From: Candidatus Thiodiazotropha taylori
Lineage (GTDB): Bacteria > Pseudomonadota > Gammaproteobacteria > Chromatiales > Chromatiaceae
Assembly: GCA_019100305.1 (NCBI GenBank)
Contig: JAHRHW010000067.1
Coordinates: forward strand, 1 to 14,124
Length of the DNA: 14,124 nt
Direction of reading: 5' to 3'
The translations under genes were made by a program, and so were the position numbers. The first letter of the stretch is position 1, and every line of letters begins with the position of its first letter. Shown in pieces: positions 1 to 7,869 of the stretch. The notes below the pieces were generated by a model. It searched no databases, was not told the DNA's origin, and saw nothing but the letters and a program-made list of their open reading frames with translations.

Positions 1-168
1 ATCCAAAAACCTGAAAAACGGCCAGGGAAATGGATAGGGATCCAACGGCCTGAGTGTCTCTGTTGTCAGCTCAATACCGGCCGATTCCTGCAGCGGTACA
101 CGGATCGACTGTACAATGCTGGAGAGCTGACCGGTTTGCGAATATTGAAGTACTAGGATCTTTTTCAT
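1..168 (-). CDS. Partial flavodoxin-fold protein, dialkylresorcinol condensing enzyme-like (N-terminal 56 residues)
   Basis: Reading leftwards from the ATG at 168-166, the frame stays open for exactly 56 codons to the window edge, so the gene is cut off. It begins MKKILVLQYSQTGQLS, a hydrophobic beta strand followed by a flavodoxin-type phosphate-binding loop (SQTGQ, residues 10-14). Further on comes a proline/aromatic-rich stretch, RPLDPYPFPWPFFRF (residues 40-54). This pairing resembles proteins annotated as dialkylresorcinol condensing enzyme in proteobacteria, which often sit near aryl-polyene or resorcinol-lipid genes; that match is from memory of the family. An in-frame stop lies ten codons upstream with no other ATG between, which fixes the start, although no good ribosome binding site precedes it. 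A general NAD(P)H or flavin-dependent flavodoxin-like protein is the main alternative. Confidence 0.6.
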   Translation of the reverse strand, partial: MKKILVLQYSQTGQLSSIVQSIRVPLQESAGIELTTETLRPLDPYPFPWPFFRFLD

Positions 169-643
169 ATCTGGATTGGTATCAGTCAGGCACTCTCACC
201 GGGAACGCTCATAGCGCGGTTCAATACGCCAAATTCAAGGCGACAGCTCCGTTTTTGTTACCGGGCAACCCCATTCTGAGTCGGGTGTGATTCAACATGA
301 TCCAATTGTTCGGCCTGTTGGGCCCCGTTAAGACGAATCCAATTGGTCCTAATACTAATCCGTTTGACTGAAGCTGTCTCTCATCACTCATAACTATGAG
401 CAGCAGCAAACATTTAACCCTACCTGGCCACCCCATCAGGGGGATTTGACCAACCCGCTGACGAAGGGAACTCCTCGCTCTCTGCAAACCTCGCCTTGAT
501 CAGGCGCATGTCTGAAGCCCTGACTGCTGTAATTCAGTCGCCAGATTGAAACATATGAAGGAGATGGAGACAGCTTCAGTCTGCCTATAGCGGGGGATTC
601 TGTCAATTGAGCTGGGATCAGCTCGAAACGTGGGGGATAATCA
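169..643. other. Intergenic stretch without a convincing gene
   Basis: This 475-base stretch lies between the edge gene and the hairpin that follows the chemoreceptor. The open frames in it are short and have no recognisable motif, and part of one is only the reverse frame of the edge gene. It contains a 15-bp inverted repeat (366-380 with 567-581), a small palindrome at 387-400 (CTCATA-AC-TATGAG), a small hairpin at 492-506 (CGCCT-TGATC-AGGCG) and two copies of TCCAATTG (301-308 and 338-345). It presumably holds the promoter of the edge gene, but I cannot point to a convincing one. Confidence 0.5.
366..581. repeat. Perfect 15-bp inverted repeat enclosing 186 bp
   Basis: GACTGAAGCTGTCTC at 366-380 has its exact reverse complement at 567-581. 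Past a single-base gap the two arms share a further CATC on the inner side. The immediate outer flanks (cgttt and tgcct) are not a direct repeat, so there is no target-site duplication, and no transposase lies inside. It could be a decayed miniature element, a pair of binding sites, or chance conservation. Confidence 0.5.
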
Positions 644-682
644 CTTCAACCAGCGGGGATATGACTGCCCCGCTGGTTGAAG
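644..682 (-). terminator. Strong hairpin downstream of the chemoreceptor gene
   Basis: A perfect 15-bp stem (CTTCAACCAGCGGGG at 644-658, CCCCGCTGGTTGAAG at 668-682) with a 9-nt loop begins 11 bases past the chemoreceptor stop codon on the minus strand. No clear run of U follows the stem, so it is either a weak intrinsic terminator or a 3' stabilising structure. Confidence 0.65.
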
Positions 683-693
683 GCTGGGATTGG

Positions 694-2955
694 TTACAGT
701 TTACCCTTGATAGTGCGCATCAGATTGACAATATTTTCCGACATCGGTCCAACACGTTCATACTCTCTTTCCGCACCAGCCATGTCACCGCTGCGTTTCA
801 GGTCGGCAATTGTCTTGATCAAATCGTGCAGCTCTTTATGAGGTTTCTCTATCTGATTGATCTCGCTGATATGGCTCAACTCATGCTTACCGTGTTCGTG
901 GTACCACTTGCCGAAGCCACACTGGGTATGGTCGAAGGCAACCCGTTCGTCGAGCGCTCCCTTACCATCCAGAAAACTTCTCAGCTTGGTCTTCCAGCTC
1001 AGATGGGCAACCATCGCCTGCTGCAACTGTTTGGCATGGCCATCGCCGATATTGAACTGATCCAGCAAGTGGCTCAACTTGTCCACTTCGACCGACATGT
1101 CGGTACTCGCCTCATAGCTGCGGTCTGAATCCTTGTTGGTTGCATCGGCGATCTGGGTGATCTCGATAATGTTTCGATTGATATCCTCAGCCACCGCACT
1201 CTGCTCTTCCGCTGCGGTCGCGATCTGAGCGCTCATGCTGGAGATCGAATCGATTACCTGGGTAATCTCTTCGAGCGATTGATGGGCCCGCTCAGCCTGG
1301 TCTACGCTCTCAGCCGCCTGCTGCTGACTGGTCTCCATAACGGATACTGTCTCATGCACACCGGACTGCAGACTTTCGATCATCTCCTGAATCTCTTCGG
1401 TGGAATCCTGGGTCCGTTTGGCCAGCGTGCGTACCTCGTCGGCCACCACAGCAAAACCCCGTCCCTGCTCACCGGCGCGCGCCGCCTCGATGGCTGCGTT
1501 GAGTGCCAGCAGATTGGTCTGATCGGCGATACCGCGGATCACATCCAGCACGGAACCGATCCGCTCGCTGTCCTGGGCCACATGCTGCACCGTATCGACT
1601 GCCTTGCCCACATCGGTTGCCAGACGATCGATGCTCTTGGTCACATCCATCACCACTTCCCGACCGGAGTTCGCCTGCTTATCGGCCTCTTGGGCCGCCT
1701 CGGCTGTCTGGGTGGTGTTCTGTGCCACTTCGTGCACCGTCGCAGACATCTCGGTCATCGCCGTGGCGACCTGGGTGGTCTGCTCATGCTGCTTGCGGAT
1801 ACCGCTGTTGGTGTGTTCGGCCAGATTGGCAAACTCTCCGATCTGCACACTCAGATTGCCCGCCGAGTTGGAGACGTTCTTTACCATCCCCTCGATTTTG
1901 TCTGCAAAACGGTTGTAACCCTTGGACAGTCGTGCCACCTCATCCTCACCGGTCTCGTCCATACGTACCGTCAGATCACCATCCGCCGAGGCGATCCCCT
2001 CCATGGCCTGGGCTGCGTTGCAGATCGGCTGCACCACGCCGCGACTGATCAACCAGACCAGCAGACCAATCACCGCCACCGATACCAGCCCCAGAGCAAA
2101 CAGTATCCAGGTCAGCTGGCTAAACGCTTCAGCGGCCTCGGAACGATCTTTCGCCACCAGCAGCACGCCGATCGGATCACCGGAATAGTTGGTAACATTG
2201 GCGGCGTAGTAAGCCACCGGTTTGCCACTCAACTCACCCCGTCCATATTGAGCTTCACCCTTGAGAATCTGACCCAATTGATCCTTGGCAATCAGTTCAT
2301 TGCCCTGCATGGTGGTGGCGAAGCGCTCCATACTGCCTTTACGGTCGATATAGAGCTCCAGATCCACATCATGGCTCTGCGCGTACTCATCGAAAAAGGC
2401 CTGCCCAAAGGACATACCGAACTCGACCGTACCGATATGCTTGCCCTCGTTATTCACCGGAACCAGACCGCGAATTCCCAGACCGGCAACACCAACCTCC
2501 AATCCCTGAATCGGTTTCTTGCTACTATTGCCTTCCACCACAGTGAGACGGAAACTGGAGAGGTCATCGCCGAATTTTGCCGGCTTGTGGACGCGCAAAT
2601 AGGAGGTGGCAGGGGGCTCATGAAACTGGAACTGACGCACCCCGTACTCTTTCTTCAGCTTGGCGAAGCCGGGTACGAACAGGTTGTGCAGGGTCTCCCG
2701 GTCCTTGTCGGCAAAGGCCTCCTGGACATCAGGGATACCGGCCACAAGCGCACTCATCGCTCGTGCCAGGCGCCCCTCTGAATCAATACCAGCAACCACA
2801 TTCTGGTAGATTTCACTCATCTCATTCTTCTCAGAGGTACTCAGAATACCTCCCATGTAGTTGAATGTAGTGACAAGGGTAATAGCCAGAACAACCATTA
2901 CAGCAACCACGGTAGCAATCACAAACCGCGCGGAAATGCCGATATTGCGGAACAT
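694..2955 (-). CDS. Methyl-accepting chemotaxis protein with double-Cache-like sensor and CZB zinc-binding domain
   Basis: This is a 753-residue inner-membrane chemoreceptor. In order it shows transmembrane segment 1 (about 11-33), a periplasmic sensor of about 240 residues (35-275), transmembrane segment 2 (about 282-304), HAMP (about 304-358) and the cytoplasmic signalling coiled coil. The conserved tip lies at 471-512 (ADQTNLLALNAAIEAARAGE and following residues). The sensor carries FQFHEPPATSYLRVHKP (109-125) and FGDDLSSFR (128-136), which I associate with the dCache_3 type. The C-terminus is a CZB domain with the expected 3His/1Cys set: His651 (HLSW), Cys679 (CGFGKWY), His706 and His710. 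CZB domains bind zinc and are linked to zinc or hypochlorous acid sensing; the signal here is unknown. No CheR-tethering pentapeptide is seen at the C-terminus. GAGGTG at 2963-2968 is seven bases before the ATG. It should act through CheA/CheW encoded elsewhere. Confidence 0.95.
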   Translation of the reverse strand: MFRNIGISARFVIATVVAVMVVLAITLVTTFNYMGGILSTSEKNEMSEIYQNVVAGIDSEGRLARAMSALVAGIPDVQEAFADKDRETLHNLFVPGFAKLKKEYGVRQFQFHEPPATSYLRVHKPAKFGDDLSSFRLTVVEGNSSKKPIQGLEVGVAGLGIRGLVPVNNEGKHIGTVEFGMSFGQAFFDEYAQSHDVDLELYIDRKGSMERFATTMQGNELIAKDQLGQILKGEAQYGRGELSGKPVAYYAANVTNYSGDPIGVLLVAKDRSEAAEAFSQLTWILFALGLVSVAVIGLLVWLISRGVVQPICNAAQAMEGIASADGDLTVRMDETGEDEVARLSKGYNRFADKIEGMVKNVSNSAGNLSVQIGEFANLAEHTNSGIRKQHEQTTQVATAMTEMSATVHEVAQNTTQTAEAAQEADKQANSGREVVMDVTKSIDRLATDVGKAVDTVQHVAQDSERIGSVLDVIRGIADQTNLLALNAAIEAARAGEQGRGFAVVADEVRTLAKRTQDSTEEIQEMIESLQSGVHETVSVMETSQQQAAESVDQAERAHQSLEEITQVIDSISSMSAQIATAAEEQSAVAEDINRNIIEITQIADATNKDSDRSYEASTDMSVEVDKLSHLLDQFNIGDGHAKQLQQAMVAHLSWKTKLRSFLDGKGALDERVAFDHTQCGFGKWYHEHGKHELSHISEINQIEKPHKELHDLIKTIADLKRSGDMAGAEREYERVGPMSENIVNLMRTIKGKL

Positions 2956-2962
2956 TTTTTAA

Positions 2963-2968
2963 CACCTC
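2963..2968 (-). promoter_or_regulatory. Ribosome binding site of the chemoreceptor gene
   Basis: On the minus strand GAGGTG lies seven bases before the ATG at 2955, which supports this start over internal methionines. Confidence 0.7.
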
Positions 2969-3015
2969 AGGAAAGAACTGCGCGTCCCTGTGCGTTAATT
3001 ACTCAGCCATAAGAG

Positions 3016-3042
3016 GTAACGGCAAAATGCGAAATTTATTTA
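3016..3042 (-). promoter_or_regulatory. Candidate sigma-28 (FliA) promoter of the chemoreceptor gene
   Basis: On the minus strand, TAAATAAA (3042-3035), an 11-base spacer and GCCGTTAC (3023-3016) resemble the FliA consensus TAAAGTTT-N11-GCCGATAA. The spacer length is exact, the key TAAA is present, and the -10 element matches at 6 of 8 positions. It lies about 60 bases upstream of the chemoreceptor ATG and just after the groEL terminator, so the gene should be transcribed on its own with the flagellar late genes. This is based on motif match only. Confidence 0.6.
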
Positions 3043-3062
3043 GTTCCTTGATCAGAGTTCAC

Positions 3063-3096
3063 AAAAAACCCCGCCTCCTGACGGAGACGGGGTTTT
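3063..3096 (-). terminator. Intrinsic terminator of groES-groEL
   Basis: On the minus strand, AAAACCCCGTCTC pairs with GAGGCGGGGTTTT around a 6-nt loop (13 pairs, one of them a G-U wobble in the minus-strand RNA), followed by TTTTTT. On the plus strand the same position is a C-A mismatch, which agrees with use for the minus-strand operon. It begins about 50 bases past the groEL stop. Confidence 0.85.
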
Positions 3097-3146
3097 CAGA
3101 GGCTATTCAGGGCCTGTTATCTGGCCCCAAGAGCGTTGAGAGGCAA

Positions 3147-4790
<1,644 letters not shown>

Positions 4791-4824
4791 GTCTTAATTT
4801 CCTTGGAAAATGTTGAGATTCGTC

Positions 4825-4841
4825 ATCAGGCTTTGCCTGAT
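4825..4841 (-). other. Perfect hairpin in the groES-groEL spacer
   Basis: ATCAGGC (4825-4831) and GCCTGAT (4835-4841) form a 7-bp perfect stem with a three-base loop in the 72-base gap between the two chaperonin genes. There is no U run after it, so it is unlikely to be a full terminator. An mRNA-processing or partial-attenuation role is inference. Confidence 0.5.
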
Positions 4842-4862
4842 CGGGTCATCGCTGATACGGAA

Positions 4863-5153
4863 TCAGCCCTCGATCACACCCATGATGTCTTCTTCGCGCA
4901 TGACCAGGACTTCCTCGCCACCCACTTTCACTTCGGTACCGGAGTATTTGCCGAACAGGACTCTGTCTCCGACTTTGACATCCAGCGGACGGGACTCGCC
5001 GCTGTTGGTTACTTTGCCGTTACCCACGGCCAGCACTTCACCCTCTACGGGCTTCTCAGTGGCTGCATCAGGGAGCACGATGCCACCCGGGCTGGTGCGC
5101 TCTTCTTCCATACGACGAACGATTACGCGATCGTGCAGCGGACGAATATTCAT
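4863..5153 (-). CDS. groS: Co-chaperonin GroES (Hsp10)
   Basis: The 96-residue protein is the heptameric lid of the GroEL chamber. It begins MNIRPLHDRVIVRR, which is nearly identical to the usual proteobacterial start. The mobile loop that contacts GroEL is seen at about 17-33 with the hydrophobic GGIVLP tip (23-28). The core motifs GEVLAVGNG and PLDVKVGDRVLF follow, and the chain ends in EEVLVMREEDIMGVIEG. Length is standard. AGGAGA on the minus strand, eight bases before the ATG, supports the start. It is the first gene of a two-gene operon with groEL, behind a sigma-70-like promoter overlapping a CIRCE operator, so heat-induced derepression through HrcA is expected. Confidence 0.98.
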   Translation of the reverse strand: MNIRPLHDRVIVRRMEEERTSPGGIVLPDAATEKPVEGEVLAVGNGKVTNSGESRPLDVKVGDRVLFGKYSGTEVKVGGEEVLVMREEDIMGVIEG

Positions 5154-5224
5154 CGACTGTTTCTCCTAAGCTATATATTTGGTGTTTTTAATCGAATGAT
5201 TTGATTTGTCAGTTGGCAAGCTTG

Positions 5225-5251
5225 TTAGCACTCGCCTTCACTGAGTGCTAA
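5225..5251 (-). promoter_or_regulatory. CIRCE operator (HrcA binding site) of groESL
   Basis: TTAGCACTC-N9-GAGTGCTAA is present without mismatch: arms at 5225-5233 and 5243-5251, with exactly nine bases between. This is the inverted repeat bound by the heat-shock repressor HrcA. It begins at the -10 element and covers the likely transcription start, a position suited to repression. HrcA itself is not encoded in the window. Confidence 0.95.
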
Positions 5252-5278
5252 TAATAGAGGCAAAACTCCGAGAGTCAA
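5251..5278 (-). promoter_or_regulatory. Sigma-70-type promoter of groESL
   Basis: On the minus strand, TTGACT (5278-5273) and TATTAT (5256-5251) are separated by 16 bases; each matches the vegetative consensus at 5 of 6 positions. The CIRCE arm begins at the downstream end of the -10. The CTTGACT at the -35 also partly resembles a sigma-32 -35, but the -10 region does not show a convincing CCCCAT-type element. Confidence 0.75.
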
Positions 5279-5339
5279 GACCGTCGGGAAATATTTTCAG
5301 GCTCCCGCTTCAGTTCAGAATCAATTTACCGCTTTTTTG

Positions 5340-5348
5340 TGTGATAAT
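5340..5348 (+). promoter_or_regulatory. Possible extended -10 promoter of the polyphosphate kinase gene
   Basis: TGTGATAAT reads as an extended -10 (TGn followed by GATAAT, 5 of 6 to consensus) about 160 bases upstream of the ppk2 start. No good -35 lies at the right distance. The 5154-5509 region between the divergent genes otherwise holds the groESL control sites and no gene. Confidence 0.35.
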
Positions 5349-5498
5349 AGAGAGCTGAATAACGATAAGGGGAGGCAATTCAAGGCAGCCGGAGTGATCC
5401 AGTCACTGTGGCCGACCGTGTTATTTTGCAAATTTTCAATAGCAATACCATCACCCTGCATTACCATTCTGTGCAGTGCAACCAATCAGCCATACTCC

Positions 5499-5503
5499 GG
5501 GAG
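5499..5503 (+). promoter_or_regulatory. Ribosome binding site deciding the ppk2 start
   Basis: GGGAG ends six bases before the ATG at 5510. The frame is open further upstream to another ATG at 5408, but those 34 residues are not family-like and lack such a site. Confidence 0.65.
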
Positions 5504-5509
5504 ATCACC

Positions 5510-6334
5510 ATGGCAGAAGAGAAGCCAGAGAAAAAAGAGAAAATTAAGAAGCCTAAGAAGATCGACAATAAAGTCTATGAGAAAGAGCTTTTCAAGCTTC
5601 AATTGGAGCTGGTTAAACTCCAGGAGTGGATAAAACACAAAGGTCTGAAGGTTGTTGTCATCTTCGAAGGTCGCGATGCCGCTGGCAAAGGGGGCGTGAT
5701 CAAGCGTATCACCCAGCACCTCAACCCACGCATCTGTCGCGTTGTCGCCCTGCCGGCCCCAACCGAACGAGAACAGACCCAATGGTATTTTCAACGTTAT
5801 GTCCCCCATCTACCCGCAGCCGGTGAGATGGTGCTGTTCGACCGCAGTTGGTACAACCGGGCCGGTGTTGAAAAGGTCATGGGATTCTGTAATGAGGATG
5901 AATATCAGGAGTTCATGCGTTCCTGCCCGGAATTTGAAAGAATGCTGGTGCGCTCGGGCATCATACTCCTGAAATACTGGTTCTCAGTCTCCGACGAAGA
6001 GCAGGAACGTCGATTCCAAAGTCGCCTGGAAGAGCCGCACAAACGTTGGAAACTGAGTCCGATGGACCTGGAGTCACGCTCCCGCTGGCTTGAATACTCA
6101 AGGGCCAAGGATGAGATGTTCGCCCACACCGATATCAAGCAGGCCCCTTGGTACGTGGTCCACTCAGACGTCAAAAAGCATGCTCGGCTGAACTGCATCG
6201 CCCATCTGCTGGACCAAATTCCCTATGAGGACCTGACACCGGAGTCTATCGAACTGCCGCAACGCACGGAGAACACCGGCTATGTCAGACCACCGATCAC
6301 CGATCAGACTTTCGTACCGGACGTCTATCCCTAA
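5510..6334 (+). CDS. ppk2: Polyphosphate kinase 2 (PPK2 family)
   Basis: The 274-residue cytoplasmic enzyme transfers phosphate between polyphosphate and nucleoside diphosphates; class I members mostly use polyphosphate to make GTP or ATP. Visible are a lysine-rich charged N-terminus (1-25), the Walker A loop EGRDAAGKGG (53-62), the Walker B region MVLFDRSWYNR (107-117), and the PPK2 body motifs PTEREQTQWYFQRYVPHLP (84-102) and RRFQSRLEEPHKRWKLSPMD (167-186). The single-domain length and motifs suit the PPK2 class I group; exact nucleotide preference cannot be read from sequence. The start at 5510 is preferred because of GGGAG six bases before it. It is divergent from groESL and convergent with fxsA, so probably its own transcription unit. 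Polyphosphate is itself a stress-related protective polymer, which makes the neighbourhood suggestive, but no shared control site is seen. Confidence 0.93.
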   Translation: MAEEKPEKKEKIKKPKKIDNKVYEKELFKLQLELVKLQEWIKHKGLKVVVIFEGRDAAGKGGVIKRITQHLNPRICRVVALPAPTEREQTQWYFQRYVPHLPAAGEMVLFDRSWYNRAGVEKVMGFCNEDEYQEFMRSCPEFERMLVRSGIILLKYWFSVSDEEQERRFQSRLEEPHKRWKLSPMDLESRSRWLEYSRAKDEMFAHTDIKQAPWYVVHSDVKKHARLNCIAHLLDQIPYEDLTPESIELPQRTENTGYVRPPITDQTFVPDVYP

Positions 6335-6383
6335 CCTATCGATCCTCTGGCCAGTTATCCTTGAGATGCCTGGCCGACATCAG

Positions 6384-6402
6384 GGTGGGGCCCCGCCCCA
6401 CC
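6384..6402. terminator. GC-rich hairpin between convergent ppk2 and fxsA
   Basis: GGTGGGG (6384-6390) pairs with CCCCACC (6396-6402) around a 5-nt loop, in the gap between two convergent genes. Neither strand shows a U run after the stem, so it is terminator-like by position rather than by full motif. Confidence 0.5.
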
Positions 6403-6417
6403 AATCGCCGTCGACAG

Positions 6418-6867
6418 TTACTCGTCTTCGCGACGGAACTCCCCTTCGATCACCCGTTTCCGCTCACCATTCTGTGGCTCATAATGGTCCGATTGCATCG
6501 GACGCATGACTCCACTACTCTGTAGGCCCACGGTCAACAACCAGCGTCTGACCCAAGGAATGAGGAAGATGAAGCCTACGATATCGGTAACGAACCCGGG
6601 CAGCAGCAGCAGAAAACCACAGACCAGCAATACCGCACCCTCCATCATATCGATGGCCGGCACCTCACCACGATCCATGGCATCCCGCACCCGGCCAAAG
6701 GTGGATACCCCCTGGGCACGCACCATCCAGCCACCCAGCACAGCGGTAAACAGGGTCAGGGAGAGGGTGGCGATCACACCGATCTGCCCGCCCACCTTGA
6801 TCAGAAAATAGAGCTCGACAAGGGGTATGCCGACAAATAACAACAAAACAATTAACAGGGGATTCAT
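6418..6867 (-). CDS. fxsA: FxsA family inner-membrane protein
   Basis: The 149-residue protein is a small cytoplasmic-membrane protein of the FxsA family, named in E. coli for its effect on phage T7 exclusion by the F plasmid; its normal role is not well defined. Hydrophobic segments are seen at about 3-22 and 28-48, and a longer one at 76-106. The family signature GFLLLLPGFVTDIVGFIFL lies at 84-102 and is followed by PWVRR. The last 40 residues are polar and charged, ending EGEFRREDE. The start chosen is the ATG at 6867, giving the normal MNPLL start of the family; the frame remains open upstream but that part is not family-like. The ribosome binding site is poor. fxsA commonly neighbours groESL in gammaproteobacteria; here ppk2 lies between them. 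Confidence 0.9.
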   Translation of the reverse strand: MNPLLIVLLLFVGIPLVELYFLIKVGGQIGVIATLSLTLFTAVLGGWMVRAQGVSTFGRVRDAMDRGEVPAIDMMEGAVLLVCGFLLLLPGFVTDIVGFIFLIPWVRRWLLTVGLQSSGVMRPMQSDHYEPQNGERKRVIEGEFRREDE

Positions 6868-6979
6868 AGGGCAGAGCTTACGCCGCCGTACTAAGTCACA
6901 CAAGCAACAGTGAATTTCGCACTTAACATCATGACCAGATGCTATACCTTTAACAAACAGGACTTCACAGGGGATCAGA

Positions 6980-7825
6980 ATGAGTATGCAATTCCAGAGT
7001 AAAATATCGTCTTCTTTCAAAACAGCATCCTGGATTACGGTTGCTGCACTAATCGGGCTGGCAGGCTGCGGCGGAACCATGCCCACCATGGGTGGATCCT
7101 CGGGTAATACGGTAACCGGCGCAGCGGGTGGTGAGACATCTTCCGGTGCCAATAGCCAACTGGAGAACTGCGATGAAACCCTCGGTACCCTGGCCGTAGT
7201 GGAAGATCAGTCCGCACCCTGGTGGCACACCTACAGAAGACGCTACCCAACCCTCGGCACCACCGTGCCAGTACTGCGCATGATGATTCAGCAGTCGAAT
7301 TGCTTTGTTGTCGTCGAGCGGGGCCGCGCCATGAACAACATGATGCAGGAGCGGGCGCTGATGCAGTCCGGCGAGATGCGCGAGGGGAGCAATTTCGGCA
7401 AGGGTCAGATGGTCGCTGCCGACTACACCATGAATCCCAGCATTCAGTTCTCTGAAAAGGGCACAGGCGGTCTCGGGGCAACCGTCGGCGGTCTGCTCGG
7501 CAACTATCGGCTCGGACGACTGGCGGGCGGAGTGAAATCCAACGAAGCGGCCACCACCCTTCTGCTGATCGACAACCGTTCAGGGGTTCAGGTTTCTGCA
7601 GCCGTGGGCAGCGCCCAGAACTTTGACTTCAATCTCTGGGGCGGCCTCTTCGCTGGCGGCGGATGGGGCAGCGTCAAAGGCTTTACTGATACTCCGGAAG
7701 GTAAGGTCGTAACTGCCGCTTTCGCCGACTCTTACAACCAGATGGTCAGGGCCTTGCGAAACTACAAGGCACAAACCGTCAAGGGTGGCCTGGGTAAGGG
7801 CGGACGCTTGAAAGTCAGCGAATAA
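6980..7825 (+). CDS. CsgG/HfaB-like outer-membrane lipoprotein
   Basis: The 281-residue protein has a lipoprotein signal: a charged start, a hydrophobic stretch (about 17-28) and the lipobox LAGC with lipidated Cys30, followed by Gly, so outer-membrane sorting is likely. After a Gly/Ser/Thr-rich linker (31-58) comes a domain resembling CsgG: TLGTLAVVE, TVPVLRMMIQQSNCFVVVERG, MNNMMQERALMQSG, and FGKGQMVAADYTMNPSIQFSE. Glycine-rich segments follow (about 156-175 and 216-233), then a C-terminal helix with a basic end. CsgG forms the curli secretion channel, but csgE, csgF, csgA and csgB are absent from this window, so secretion of curli should not be assumed. AGGGG lies shortly before the ATG; the next in-frame ATG two codons on is also possible. 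It diverges from fxsA, with a 112-base gap, and is followed by a hairpin. Confidence 0.75.
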   Translation: MSMQFQSKISSSFKTASWITVAALIGLAGCGGTMPTMGGSSGNTVTGAAGGETSSGANSQLENCDETLGTLAVVEDQSAPWWHTYRRRYPTLGTTVPVLRMMIQQSNCFVVVERGRAMNNMMQERALMQSGEMREGSNFGKGQMVAADYTMNPSIQFSEKGTGGLGATVGGLLGNYRLGRLAGGVKSNEAATTLLLIDNRSGVQVSAAVGSAQNFDFNLWGGLFAGGGWGSVKGFTDTPEGKVVTAAFADSYNQMVRALRNYKAQTVKGGLGKGGRLKVSE

Positions 7826-7845
7826 ACAGATCACCTAAAATGCAC

Positions 7846-7869
7846 AGCGACCGGCTTGAACCGGTCGCT
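7846..7869 (+). terminator. Hairpin after the CsgG-like gene
   Basis: AGCGACCGG (7846-7854) and CCGGTCGCT (7861-7869) form a 9-bp stem with a 6-nt loop, 20 bases after the stop codon. There is no U run, so this is a likely but imperfect terminator. The rest of the gap up to 8053 holds no recognisable gene or strong promoter. Confidence 0.55.

Noticed and set aside
54..290. Open frame of 78 codons on the plus strand at the left edge
   Set aside because: It overlaps the minus-strand edge gene in antisense and shows no motif, while the minus frame has recognisable family features.
1279..2781. Long open frame of 500 codons on the plus strand, opposite the chemoreceptor
   Set aside because: It is wholly antisense to a well-supported chemoreceptor gene, rich in His, Leu and Gly without any motif, and reflects codon bias of the real gene.
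5408..5509. Longer start for ppk2 adding 34 residues
   Set aside because: The extension is not family-like and lacks a ribosome binding site, whereas GGGAG lies six bases before the ATG at 5510.
6923..6948. TTAACA and TATACC as a promoter for the CsgG-like gene
   Set aside because: The spacer is only 14 bases, too short for a normal sigma-70 promoter, and the -10 is poor.
6868..7152. Longer start for fxsA adding 95 residues
   Set aside because: The extra part would run through the divergent intergenic region into the CsgG-like gene, and FxsA proteins begin at the MNPLL-type membrane segment.
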